64,000 bases of DNA from Leifsonia sp. CL147 (lineage in GTDB: Bacteria > Actinomycetota > Actinomycetes > Actinomycetales > Microbacteriaceae): positions 62,001-126,000 of the forward strand of contig NZ_FOTM01000002.1 of assembly GCF_900114565.1 (NCBI RefSeq), in the 5' to 3' direction. A model generated the notes under the pieces. It was not told where the DNA came from and searched no databases. It was given only the letters and a program-made list of their open reading frames with translations. Every line of letters begins with the position of its first letter. The first letter of the stretch is position 1. Shown here piece after piece: positions 8,851 through 17,685 of this stretch. The position numbers were made by a program, and so were the translations under genes.

Positions 8851-8894
8851 AGTATTCCACAAATTGACTTTTTCTACTCAACTTGTTGAATACT
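8851..8894. promoter_or_regulatory. Inverted-repeat operator and promoter between PadR and sulfatase operon
   Basis: AGTATTCCACAA (8851-8862) and TTGTTGAATACT (8883-8894) are inverted copies with one mismatch, 20 bases apart. A rightward -35 box TTGACT (8864-8869) lies between the arms, and a weak -10 would fall in the right arm near 8887-8894. A bound PadR dimer or tetramer would block this promoter. The segment is clearly AT-richer than its surroundings. Confidence 0.5.
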
Positions 8895-8943
8895 GATCCG
8901 AAAGCTGCTAGCTTCGCCGGAAGGTCGGTCCACGGAGGACCGC

Positions 8944-10515
8944 ATGGCACCGGAAGAGACAAAGATGTTCAACTTCAGGAAGCGACTGATCGCAGCAGCA
9001 GCCGCGACCGCGGTCGCTGCGATCGCACTATCCGGCTGCACGCCCGCAGCCTCCCGCGCGGGCTCGCCGTCAGCGGCCGCCGACGGGACGCTCACGATCG
9101 GCACGATCGTGGCCTCCACGACCTTCGCCGTCGACAACTCGGCCTGGGCCAACGAGTCGCCCTACCTCCAGGCGGTTTACGACACCCTCCTCCACGCGGA
9201 TCCCGACGGAACGGTGAAGCCGTGGCTGGCGACGAAATGGTCCTACAACGCCGACAACACGGTGCTCACCATGAAGCTCCGCAGCGACGTGACCTTCACA
9301 GACGGCACCAAGTTCGACGCTTCAGCAGCGGCGAAGAACCTCCTTCGGTTCCGGGACGGCACCTCGCCGCAGAAGGCGTACCTGGCGACGCTGGCGGATG
9401 CGACAGCGGTCGACCCGACCACGCTGCGGCTGACGCTCAGCGCCCCGAACCCGTCGCTGCTGTCGTTCCTCACCCAGAACCCGGGGCTGGAGGAGAGCCC
9501 GGCTGCGTTCGGCACTCCGGGCGAGAAGACGACACCCGTCGGATCGGGTCCGTACGTGCTCGACAAGAAGGCGACCGTCGTGGGATCGACCTACGTGTTC
9601 ACGAAGAACCCGAAGTACTGGGCGCCTCAGCAGCAGCACTACGCGAAGCTCGTGATGAACGTGTACTCGACTCCCACAGCGATCCTGAACGCCATCAAGG
9701 GTCACCAGATCAATGGCGCCCCCCTCACCGACAACTCCACCATCCCGCAGATCAAGGGCGCCGGCTTCACCGCCAATGGCCAGCAGCTGAACTTCTTCGG
9801 GCTGCTGCTCTTCGACCGGAGCGGGGCGATCGCACCGGCGCTGGGGAACGTCAAGGTCCGGCAGGCCATCAACTACGCGTTCGACCGCAAAGCCATGCTG
9901 AAGGCGGTCGGGCAAGGGTACGGAGCGGTCACCTCGTCGATCTTCTCGCCCGACTCATCGGGTTACGACAAAGCGATGGACAGCTACTACCCGTACGACC
10001 CGAAGAAGGCCAAGGCGCTGCTGAAGGAGGCCGGCTACTCGGGCGGCCAGATCACCCTCACCATGCCCACGTCGTCCGGCTTCACGCCGGCGACCTACGC
10101 GCTCACGAAGCAGTACCTCGGTGATATCGGGATCCAGGTCAACGAGGTCAACGTGGCGCCCACCAGTTTCCTCGGCGACCTGCTCGCGGCGAAGTACGGA
10201 AGCACCGTGATGCAGCTGAAGGCGGCGCCGACGACCTGGGAGACCTTGACTCTGGACGTGCTTCCGACCGCCGGCTGGAACCCGTTCCACACGAAGGACG
10301 TCACGGTCGACGCGTTGGCCAAGACGATTCAGTCCGGCACGAAGGCCGAGGCGGCGGACGCATCCAAGAAGCTGAACGCGTACATCGTCCAGCAGGCCTG
10401 GTTCGCTCCCTGGTACCGGCCCCAGCAGACCTATGCGACGGACCCGACGACGTCCGTGCAGACGCAGACGGGTAACGCCTATCCCTACCTCTGGAACTTC
10501 GTTCCGAAGAAGTGA
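8944..10515 (+). CDS. Peptide/oligosaccharide-binding lipoprotein (DppA-like, SBP family 5)
   Basis: 523 residues with a lipoprotein signal (ALSGC, lipidated Cys32) followed by a family 5 solute-binding domain (SPYLQAVYDTLLHADPDG near residue 75). The ATG at 8944 has GGAGG five bases upstream. An internal ATG at 8965 (MFNFRKR) would give a more usual signal peptide and has GGAAGAG, so the start is uncertain by 7 codons. Family 5 proteins bind peptides but also oligosaccharides. Operon position before three sulfatases points to a sulfated sugar ligand, which is inference. Confidence 0.88.
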   Translation: MAPEETKMFNFRKRLIAAAAATAVAAIALSGCTPAASRAGSPSAAADGTLTIGTIVASTTFAVDNSAWANESPYLQAVYDTLLHADPDGTVKPWLATKWSYNADNTVLTMKLRSDVTFTDGTKFDASAAAKNLLRFRDGTSPQKAYLATLADATAVDPTTLRLTLSAPNPSLLSFLTQNPGLEESPAAFGTPGEKTTPVGSGPYVLDKKATVVGSTYVFTKNPKYWAPQQQHYAKLVMNVYSTPTAILNAIKGHQINGAPLTDNSTIPQIKGAGFTANGQQLNFFGLLLFDRSGAIAPALGNVKVRQAINYAFDRKAMLKAVGQGYGAVTSSIFSPDSSGYDKAMDSYYPYDPKKAKALLKEAGYSGGQITLTMPTSSGFTPATYALTKQYLGDIGIQVNEVNVAPTSFLGDLLAAKYGSTVMQLKAAPTTWETLTLDVLPTAGWNPFHTKDVTVDALAKTIQSGTKAEAADASKKLNAYIVQQAWFAPWYRPQQTYATDPTTSVQTQTGNAYPYLWNFVPKK

Positions 10516-10520
10516 CGGTC

Positions 10521-10548
10521 TCGGGGTGGGGGCGACTCCCCACCCCGA
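10521..10548 (+). promoter_or_regulatory. Intercistronic hairpin after the DppA-like gene
   Basis: TCGGGGTGGGG and CCCCACCCCGA form a perfect 11-bp stem with a 6-base loop, 5 bases after the binding-protein stop and before the permease ribosome site. It has no U-tract. Such hairpins often protect the upstream message or partly stop transcription, giving more binding protein than permease. Confidence 0.6.
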
Positions 10549-10568
10549 TCGTTCGAAGGACTCCCACC

Positions 10569-11510
10569 ATGCTCAGTTTCATCGCCCGGCGAATCGTCTC
10601 CGGCGTCATCCTCGTGGTCGCGATCTCGGTGATCGCCTTCCTCCTGCTCTACGCGGGCGGCGGGAACATCGCACGGCGGCTCCTCGGGGAGGACGCCTCG
10701 GCGCAGACCGTCGCCCAGAAGTCGCACGAACTCGGCCTCGACCAGCCTCTCCTCACCCAGTTCGGATCCTGGGTCTCCGGCGTCTTCCACGGCGACTTCG
10801 GCGCATCCTGGTTCACCAGTCAGCCGGTCGGCGACGCCATCGTGAGCCGGCTGGCCGTGACCCTGTCGCTGGTGCTCGGGGCGACCATCCTCATCGCGAT
10901 CGTCTCGGTCGTTCTCGGAGTCCTCGCCGCAACACGAGGCGGCTGGGTCGACACCGTCGTCCAAGTGGTCTCCCTCGTGGGAACCGCTGTTCCCGGCTTC
11001 CTCATCGCCCTCGGTCTCGTGGTCGTGTTCGCCATCGACCTGGGCTGGGTCGCCCCGACCGGATACGTGCAGTTCACCACGTCGCCGCAGGGCTGGATCA
11101 GCTCGATCATCCTCCCGGTCATCGCCCTCTCGCTGGGGGGTATCGCGGGAGTGACGCAACAGATCCGCGGGTCCATGCTGGATTCGCTCCGTCAGGACTA
11201 CGTGCGCACCTTGAAGAGCCGCGGACTGTCCAGCCGTTCGGTCGTGCTCAAGCACGTCCTCCGGAATGCCGCGGGCCCGGGTCTCGCGGTCCTCGGCGTC
11301 CACTTCGTCGGATTGCTCGGTGGAGTCGTCATCATCGAGCAGATCTTCGCCATTCCCGGTATCGGCCAGGTGGCGGTGACCGCGACATCCCAGGGAGACA
11401 TTCCGCTGGTGATGGGCCTGGTGGTCGCGACGGCGATCCTGGTCGTCCTCCTCAATCTCGTCGTCGACCTCGCCCAAGGTTGGCTCAACCCGAAGGTGCG
11501 TCTCTCATGA
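10569..11510 (+). CDS. ABC transporter permease (DppB type)
   Basis: 313 residues with about six membrane spans. It starts MLSFIARRIVSGVIL, as is usual for DppB/OppB subunits, and has the late helix segment GIGQVAVTATSQGDIPLVMG that is typical of the family C-terminus. I chose the ATG at 10569, preceded by GAAGGA; the frame opens earlier at 10512, inside the hairpin region. Its stop overlaps the next start by ATGA. Confidence 0.9.
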   Translation: MLSFIARRIVSGVILVVAISVIAFLLLYAGGGNIARRLLGEDASAQTVAQKSHELGLDQPLLTQFGSWVSGVFHGDFGASWFTSQPVGDAIVSRLAVTLSLVLGATILIAIVSVVLGVLAATRGGWVDTVVQVVSLVGTAVPGFLIALGLVVVFAIDLGWVAPTGYVQFTTSPQGWISSIILPVIALSLGGIAGVTQQIRGSMLDSLRQDYVRTLKSRGLSSRSVVLKHVLRNAAGPGLAVLGVHFVGLLGGVVIIEQIFAIPGIGQVAVTATSQGDIPLVMGLVVATAILVVLLNLVVDLAQGWLNPKVRLS

Positions 11511-13336
11511 TCGACCCTCTAGCCGGCGATCTCACCGACGAGATCCAGGCCGCGGTGACTCGGTCGTCGCGATCGCTGCTCCGCCGCCTGCTGAAGAAGC
11601 CGATCGCCGTGGCGTCGTTGTCGTTCCTCCTCTTCATCGTGCTCATCGCCGTCTTCGGACCCTACCTCGCCCCGCACGACCCGAACACGGCCTCGGCGGC
11701 GGACGTGCTCGGGCCTCTCAGCGCCACCCATCCACTGGGCACCGACAGCGCCGGGCGGGACGTGCTCTCGCGGCTGCTGTTCGCGACGCGTTTCAGCATC
11801 GCAGGAGCGGCTCTGGCGCTGATCGTGGCTGCCCTCATCGGGGTCACCGGCGGCCTCATCGCCGGCTACTACGGCCGGTGGTTCGAGGGACTGTCCTCGT
11901 GGGTCGTCGGGATCCTGCAGGCGCTCCCCGGAATCGTCGTCCTCCTTGCAGCACGCGCCGTGCTCGGCCCGTCGCTGTGGACGTCCATGGCGATCTTCGG
12001 AGTGCTCCTGTCGCCCGCGTTCTACCGGCTCGTCTACTCGACCGTGACGGCGGTCAGAGACGAACTGTACGTGGATGCCGCACGCGTCTCCGGACTGACG
12101 GATGGCCGCATCATCTCCCGCCACATCCTGACGGTCGTCCGCGGGCCCGCGCTGGTGCAGGCATCCTTCGTCGCCGGCGTCGCCATCGCGATCCAGGCCG
12201 GACTCGACTTCCTCGGTCTCGGGGATCTGTCCATCCCGACGTGGGGGTCCATGCTCAACGAAGGCTTCTCGAACATCTACACGGATCCCGTGCTGATGCT
12301 CTGGCCGAGCCTCGCGATCGGTCTCACGTGCGTGTCCCTCGTCCTGCTCGCCAACGCGCTCCGCGACACCCTCGAACAGAGTGGGCGAAAGCGCCGTCGC
12401 ACACGCCGGGACGAGCCGGCATCCATTCCAGCGATCGAACGCGAGCCCATCGTCTCCCACGCCGGCGACCACCGATTCGACGGCGCGGAGGTGCTTCTCG
12501 CGGTCGACCGGCTCGCCGTCGGATACGGACAAGACGACGGCTCGATCACGACCGTGGTCGAGGATGTCTCGCTGACCGTCCGCCGCGGCGAGGTGCACGG
12601 TCTGATCGGCGAATCCGGATCCGGCAAGACGCAGACCGCCTGGTCGGTGCTTCGGCTGCTCCCGGACGGCGGCCGCATCGTGGGTGGCTCGATCACCTTC
12701 GAGGGACAGGATCTCGCTGGGAAGACCGAAGCGCAGATGCGGGCCCTGCGCGGGCTCAAGATCGCGTATATCCCTCAGGAGCCGATGTCGAACCTCGACG
12801 CGTCCTTCACGGTGGGGAGCCAACTGGTCGAGCCGATGAGAGTGAAGCTCAAGCTCAGCAGGCCCGCCGCCAAGGCGCGTGCGCTCGAACTCCTCCGACG
12901 AGTCGGCATCCCCAACCCGGAGCGCACCTTCAACGCTTACCCGCATGAGATCTCCGGCGGTATGGCACAGCGCGTCCTGATCGCCGGTGCGGTCTCCTGC
13001 GACCCCGACCTGCTGATCGCGGACGAACCGACCACCGCGCTCGATGTGACGGTCCAAGCGGATGTGCTCGACCTTCTCCGCAGGCTGCAGAGCGAGCTGA
13101 ACATGGGGATGATCCTCGTGACGCACAACTTCGGGGTCGTCGCCGACCTCTGCGACACCGTGTCCGTGATGCGATCGGGGCGGATCGTCGAGACCGGCCC
13201 GGTGCTCGAGCTCTTCGCACGCCCCCAGCACCCGTACACGCGGTCCTTGTTCGATGCGGTCCTCGACGAGAGCGAGGGAGCCGGTTCGGTTGCTGCCGAC
13301 ATCGAAACTGCTGACACGAATGGAGCGCTGCGATGA
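11507..13336 (+). CDS. Fused DppC-type permease and DppD-type ATP-binding protein
   Basis: 609 residues combining two usual subunits. Residues 1 to about 300 are a DppC-like membrane domain (HPLGTDSAGRDVLSRLLFATR is the family block). From about residue 329 comes an ABC ATPase with Walker A GESGSGKT (near 367), signature ISGGMAQRV (near 482) and Walker B LLIADEPTT (near 502). It ends with the PQHPYTRSLFDAV oligopeptide-ATPase tail. An Arg-rich linker joins the halves. Fusions of this kind occur in actinobacteria. It starts with ATGA overlap and ends with ATGA overlap into the second ATPase. Confidence 0.9.
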   Translation: MIDPLAGDLTDEIQAAVTRSSRSLLRRLLKKPIAVASLSFLLFIVLIAVFGPYLAPHDPNTASAADVLGPLSATHPLGTDSAGRDVLSRLLFATRFSIAGAALALIVAALIGVTGGLIAGYYGRWFEGLSSWVVGILQALPGIVVLLAARAVLGPSLWTSMAIFGVLLSPAFYRLVYSTVTAVRDELYVDAARVSGLTDGRIISRHILTVVRGPALVQASFVAGVAIAIQAGLDFLGLGDLSIPTWGSMLNEGFSNIYTDPVLMLWPSLAIGLTCVSLVLLANALRDTLEQSGRKRRRTRRDEPASIPAIEREPIVSHAGDHRFDGAEVLLAVDRLAVGYGQDDGSITTVVEDVSLTVRRGEVHGLIGESGSGKTQTAWSVLRLLPDGGRIVGGSITFEGQDLAGKTEAQMRALRGLKIAYIPQEPMSNLDASFTVGSQLVEPMRVKLKLSRPAAKARALELLRRVGIPNPERTFNAYPHEISGGMAQRVLIAGAVSCDPDLLIADEPTTALDVTVQADVLDLLRRLQSELNMGMILVTHNFGVVADLCDTVSVMRSGRIVETGPVLELFARPQHPYTRSLFDAVLDESEGAGSVAADIETADTNGALR

Positions 13337-14202
13337 GCGAGACCCTTGTCGACATTCGGGATGTCGTCGTGGAGTACCCCGCGAAAGGCTTCGGGAAGAA
13401 GCCGTTCCGGGCCCTGAAGGGCGTATCCCTGGACATCGCGGCCGGCGAGACCGTCGGCCTCGTGGGCGAGTCGGGCTCCGGGAAGACGACGCTGGGCCGC
13501 GCCGTCCTCGGCCTGGCGCCGGTCACCGGGGGTTCCATCACCTACGGCGGCCGCGACCTGGCCACGCTGTCGAAGAAGGCCAGGCGGGGGCTGGCCCACG
13601 AGATCCAGGTCGTCTTCCAGGACCCGTACACGTCGCTCAACCCGTCCATGACCATCGAGCAGATCCTCATGGAGCCGCTGACCGTCAGAAACCTGTCCGT
13701 GAAAGACGCGCGTGCCCGGGTGCGCGGGCTCCTGGACGAGGTCAGGCTGCCGAGCAACGCCGGCGAACGGCTGCCGCGCGAGTTCAGCGGCGGCCAGCGG
13801 CAACGCGTCGCGATCGCACGGGCGCTGGCGCTCCAGCCGAAGCTGATCGTCTGCGATGAGCCCGTCTCCGCACTGGACCTCTCCACCCAGGCCCGAGTGC
13901 TGGAGCTGTTCAAGGAGATCCAGCAACGGACCGGTGTCGCGTACCTGTTCGTCTCGCACGACCTCGCCGTCGTCCGGCATCTCAGTCACCGCGTCGCGGT
14001 GATGTACCACGGCGAGATCGTCGAGTGGGGAGACGCCGAACAAGTGACGACGCGCCCCGAACACCCGTACACGCAGCGGCTCTTCCTCGCGGCGCCTGTT
14101 CCCGACCCCGTCCTCCAGGCGAAGCGGCGAACGGAACGCCACGAACTTCTCGCCGACCAGAACCGCGAATCGACCAGCACGGTCGCCGTCGCCGCCGTCT
14201 GA
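13333..14202 (+). CDS. ABC transporter ATP-binding protein (DppF type)
   Basis: 289 residues. Walker A GESGSGKTT at 45-53, Q-loop in VVFQDPYTSLNPSMT, signature FSGGQRQRV near 150, and Walker B LIVCDEPVSALD. The C-terminus has the HPYTQRLF oligopeptide-transporter element. It pairs with the ATPase half of the preceding fusion, so this importer has both ATPases, unlike the two sugar importers in the window. 23 bases separate it from the first sulfatase gene. Confidence 0.92.
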   Translation: MSETLVDIRDVVVEYPAKGFGKKPFRALKGVSLDIAAGETVGLVGESGSGKTTLGRAVLGLAPVTGGSITYGGRDLATLSKKARRGLAHEIQVVFQDPYTSLNPSMTIEQILMEPLTVRNLSVKDARARVRGLLDEVRLPSNAGERLPREFSGGQRQRVAIARALALQPKLIVCDEPVSALDLSTQARVLELFKEIQQRTGVAYLFVSHDLAVVRHLSHRVAVMYHGEIVEWGDAEQVTTRPEHPYTQRLFLAAPVPDPVLQAKRRTERHELLADQNRESTSTVAVAAV

Positions 14203-14225
14203 CCTTTTCGACAAGGAACTCCATC

Positions 14226-15986
14226 ATGCGCGCCATCATCCTGATGTTCGACAGCCTGAACCGGCACATGCTGCCGCCGTACGCCGACACCTTCGTCGAC
14301 GCGCCGAACTTCGCGCGACTGGCGCGCAAGGCGACCACGTTCGACAACTTCTATGCGGGTTCGATGCCCTGCATGCCCGCCCGCCGCGAACTGCACACCG
14401 GCCGGCACAACTTCCTGCACCGCAGCTGGGGCCCGCTCGAGCCCTTCGACGACTCGATGCCCGAGATGCTGAAGAACGCGGGCGTTCATACCCACCTGGT
14501 CTCCGATCACCAGCACTACTGGGAGGACGGCGGCGGCACCTACCACACCCGCTACAACACGTGGGAGTTCTTCCGCGGCCAGGAGGGCGACAACTGGAAG
14601 GGCGATGCGGACGCCCTCCGCGGGGTGCGATTCCCGGCCACGCTGAAGACGCAGGACGCCGTGAACCGCCGCTACATGACGACGGAGGCCGAGCACACCC
14701 AGACCCGCACCGTGGACGCCGGAATCGAGTTCCTGGAGACCAACGTCGGAGCAGATCGCTGGCTGCTGCAGATCGAGCTCTTCGACCCGCACGAGCCGTT
14801 CTTCGTCCACCAGAAGTATCGCGAGCTGTACCCCGACGCGTACGAGGGCCCGGAGTTCGACTGGCCCGACTACGCGAAGGTCGTCGAACCCGAGGACCAG
14901 GTCGAGCACGCACGCACGCAATACGCGGCGCTGGTCTCGATGTGCGACTTCTCGCTCGGCCGCGTGCTCGACTACATGGACGAACACGACATGTGGTCGG
15001 ACACGATGCTCATCGTCAACACGGACCACGGCTTCCTGCTGGGGGAGCACGGGTGGTGGGCCAAGTCGATCCAGCCCTGGTTCAACGAGCTCGTGCATCT
15101 GCCGATGTTCCTGTGGGACCCCCGGTTCCAGGACGCGGACACGCGACGCGGCGAACTGGCCCAGACCATCGACATCCCGCCGACCGTCCTGAAATTCTTC
15201 GGGCTCGACCCGGCGCCCGACATGCTGGGGCAGGATCTCGCGCTGGCCGAGGGGAAGAGCGGTGCGCTCTTCGGCATCCACGGCGGTCATGTGAACGTCA
15301 CCGACGGCCGTTACGTCTATATGCGCGCGAGCGCGGATGCCGCGAACGGCCCGATCGAGGACTACACCCTCATGCCCACGCACATGCGCAGCAGGTTCGG
15401 CGTCGATGAACTGCTCGACTGGGAGCCGGCGGAGCCGTTCGATTTCACCAAGGGCCTGCGGACGATGCGGATCGACGCCGTGGGGACGTTCCGCATCAAC
15501 TCCTGGCAGCACGGCACACTGCTCTGGGATCTGGAGACCGACCCCGGTCAGACGACGCCCATCGTCGACGACGCCGTCGAACTGCGGATGATCGCCCTGT
15601 TGCTCGAGCTCCTCCGGAAGAACGACGCCCCGGCGAGCGTGTTCGAGCGCCTCGGCCTGCCCGTCGAGGGCCCGGCCGACGCTCGCCACCTGTCGGCACG
15701 ACGCGATGCCGACCGGGCCAGGGCTGTCGCGGCCCCGCTCCCGGAAATGGCTTCGCTTCCTGCTCTTCCGCTGCTCCAGACACCCGTCCACTCCCTCCTC
15801 GCCGACGACGCGACCCGGTCGGTGCTGGACCGCCACCTCCCGTGGCTGGGAACGACCGAGCTCGTCGCCTCCACGCCGTGGGCCACCGTCCTGGGCATGG
15901 CGAAAGCCGGCACCGTCGATGCGGCCAGTCTGGTCGCCATCGCGGAGGAGCTGGCGCAGGCCACCGCCGCGAGCGCCGTCTCGTGA
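14226..15986 (+). CDS. Sulfatase (alkaline-phosphatase fold), CMPAR type, with C-terminal extension
   Basis: 586 residues. The formylglycine site is Cys49-Met-Pro-Ala-Arg followed by RELHTGR, the classical C-x-P-x-R-x4-TG pattern. Metal and sulfate ligands are visible in MFDSLN (residue 7 on), FDPHEP and NTDHGFLLGEHG. About 100 C-terminal residues (after the DLETDP block) extend past the usual end and are of unknown role. There is no signal peptide, so it should desulfate imported substrate in the cytoplasm. AAGGA lies 9 bases before the ATG; the stop overlaps the next sulfatase by GTGA. Confidence 0.92.
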   Translation: MRAIILMFDSLNRHMLPPYADTFVDAPNFARLARKATTFDNFYAGSMPCMPARRELHTGRHNFLHRSWGPLEPFDDSMPEMLKNAGVHTHLVSDHQHYWEDGGGTYHTRYNTWEFFRGQEGDNWKGDADALRGVRFPATLKTQDAVNRRYMTTEAEHTQTRTVDAGIEFLETNVGADRWLLQIELFDPHEPFFVHQKYRELYPDAYEGPEFDWPDYAKVVEPEDQVEHARTQYAALVSMCDFSLGRVLDYMDEHDMWSDTMLIVNTDHGFLLGEHGWWAKSIQPWFNELVHLPMFLWDPRFQDADTRRGELAQTIDIPPTVLKFFGLDPAPDMLGQDLALAEGKSGALFGIHGGHVNVTDGRYVYMRASADAANGPIEDYTLMPTHMRSRFGVDELLDWEPAEPFDFTKGLRTMRIDAVGTFRINSWQHGTLLWDLETDPGQTTPIVDDAVELRMIALLLELLRKNDAPASVFERLGLPVEGPADARHLSARRDADRARAVAAPLPEMASLPALPLLQTPVHSLLADDATRSVLDRHLPWLGTTELVASTPWATVLGMAKAGTVDAASLVAIAEELAQATAASAVS

Positions 15987-17653
15987 CCGGGGACCACGTC
16001 GGCCGGCCGAACATCGTCTGGATCAGCACCCACGACATCAACCCGGACCTGGGCTGCTACGCAGGCGTGTGGCCGGGGGCGGAGTACGCCGTGACGCCGA
16101 ATCTGGATGCACTGGCGGCACGGGGCGTCCGGTTCGACAACGCCTTCGCCGCGGCGCCGATCTGCGCTCCGTCGCGTTCGGCGATCATCACCGGCTGCTA
16201 TCCCACCGCGATCGGCACGATGCACATGCGATCACAAGCCGTGCCCCCGGAGACCGTGAGACTTCTGCCGGAGGTGTTACGGCAGGCGGGCTACTACTGC
16301 ACGAACAACTGGTTCACCGATTTCCAGCTGGAGCTGCCCGACATCGCGTTCGATGAGTGCAGCCCGACCGCCCACTGGAGGAACAGACCGGACGAGTCGG
16401 CACCGTTCTTCGCCGCGTTCCACGGGATGGCCACGCACGAGTCGCAGCTCTACCTGGACGACGAGGCCTTCGCAGCGGCGACCCGTCGTGTTCCGGAGAG
16501 CGCACGCCATGATCCGGCAGCGGCGCCGCTCCCGCCCTACTACCCGGACGAACAGGTCTTCCGCACGGCATGGGCGCGGTACTCGGATCTGATCACCGCG
16601 ATGGATCTGTGGGTCGGGGACATCCTCGCCGAGCTCGAGGAGGACGGTCTGCTGGAGGACACGATCGTCGTCTTCTGGAGCGACCACGGCAAAGGCATGC
16701 CCCGGGCCAAACGCTGGCCGAACGAGTCGGGACTGCGTGAGCCCCTGATCGTCAGCTGGCCCGGACGCGTTCCCGCGGGCGCTGCCGCAACCGGTCTCGT
16801 CCACACGATGGACCTCGCGCCCACGATGCTGCGCCTGGCCGGCATCGAGATCCCCGGAGGGATGCACGGCGTACCGCTGCTCACCCCGGACGGCGCAGTC
16901 GTCGCGGAGCCGAACGCGTACACCTACGGAGGCCGCGATCGACAGGGTGAAGCGGAGGACCGTTCGCGCACGGTCCGGGATGCCCGATTCCGGTACATCC
17001 GCAACGACTTCCCCGACAAGCCCGCCATGATCCACACGGACTACCCGGACCGGTTCCCGACCTGGGAGGCGTACCGTCTCCTCGCTGCGGCGGAAGCACA
17101 GCAGCGTGCACGCGGCGAGCGCCCGTCTGCGCTGGATCGGCTCCAACGCTCGGTCGTCGCGCAGTCGAAGCCTGCTGAGGAGCTCTACGACATCCTCGCC
17201 GACCCCCATGAGACCGCGAATCTCGCGACCGACCCGGCCTACGCGGACGATCTCGCCCGGCTGCGCGCGGCGCTCGCCGGCTGGATCGACCGGTTCGGCG
17301 ACCTCGGACAGATGCCGGAGGAGCAGCTCGAGGAGCAGTGGCGCCCGGACGGCCGCCGCCGACGCACGCCAGAACCGGCCACCGCCATCGAGAACGGCCT
17401 CCTGACGATCCGATCGAGTACACCGGGAGTCATCCTCGGCTGGACGACGGAGGCTCCCACCGAGCAGCGATCGCTGGAGGGGACCCCGGGCGGCGCCCTC
17501 GGATCCTCGTCGTCCGACGCGCGCCGGTGGCGCCCGTACTCCGGACCGGTACCCGTCGATGCGGCGGTCCGCGTCAAGGCGTGGCGGCTCGGATACGAGC
17601 CGAGCACGGAACTCCTGGTCGAGGCCGCCTCGGCCCGCCCTGTCGCCCTGTGA
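15983..17653 (+). CDS. Sulfatase, CAPSR type, resembling heparan N-sulfatases
   Basis: 556 residues from a GTG that overlaps the previous stop. The formylglycine site is Cys61-Ala-Pro-Ser-Arg followed by SAIITG. The block SDHGKGMPRAKRWPNESG with later LREPLIV is reminiscent of bacterial N-sulfoglucosamine sulfohydrolases; I infer the subgroup from memory of family sequences, so it is tentative. The C-terminal 130 residues include a small beta-rich part (GVILGWTTEAP) that may be a substrate-binding add-on. No signal peptide. It sits in the middle of the three-sulfatase run. Confidence 0.9.
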   Translation: MTGDHVGRPNIVWISTHDINPDLGCYAGVWPGAEYAVTPNLDALAARGVRFDNAFAAAPICAPSRSAIITGCYPTAIGTMHMRSQAVPPETVRLLPEVLRQAGYYCTNNWFTDFQLELPDIAFDECSPTAHWRNRPDESAPFFAAFHGMATHESQLYLDDEAFAAATRRVPESARHDPAAAPLPPYYPDEQVFRTAWARYSDLITAMDLWVGDILAELEEDGLLEDTIVVFWSDHGKGMPRAKRWPNESGLREPLIVSWPGRVPAGAAATGLVHTMDLAPTMLRLAGIEIPGGMHGVPLLTPDGAVVAEPNAYTYGGRDRQGEAEDRSRTVRDARFRYIRNDFPDKPAMIHTDYPDRFPTWEAYRLLAAAEAQQRARGERPSALDRLQRSVVAQSKPAEELYDILADPHETANLATDPAYADDLARLRAALAGWIDRFGDLGQMPEEQLEEQWRPDGRRRRTPEPATAIENGLLTIRSSTPGVILGWTTEAPTEQRSLEGTPGGALGSSSSDARRWRPYSGPVPVDAAVRVKAWRLGYEPSTELLVEAASARPVAL

Positions 17654-17685
17654 CATCCCATCCCACGAACCCAAGAGGAATCTCG

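Noticed and set aside
8790-8862. Longer N-terminus for the PadR protein starting at 8862
   Set aside because: The extra 24 residues would be encoded within the operator region, and a good ribosome site precedes the ATG at 8790 where the family begins.
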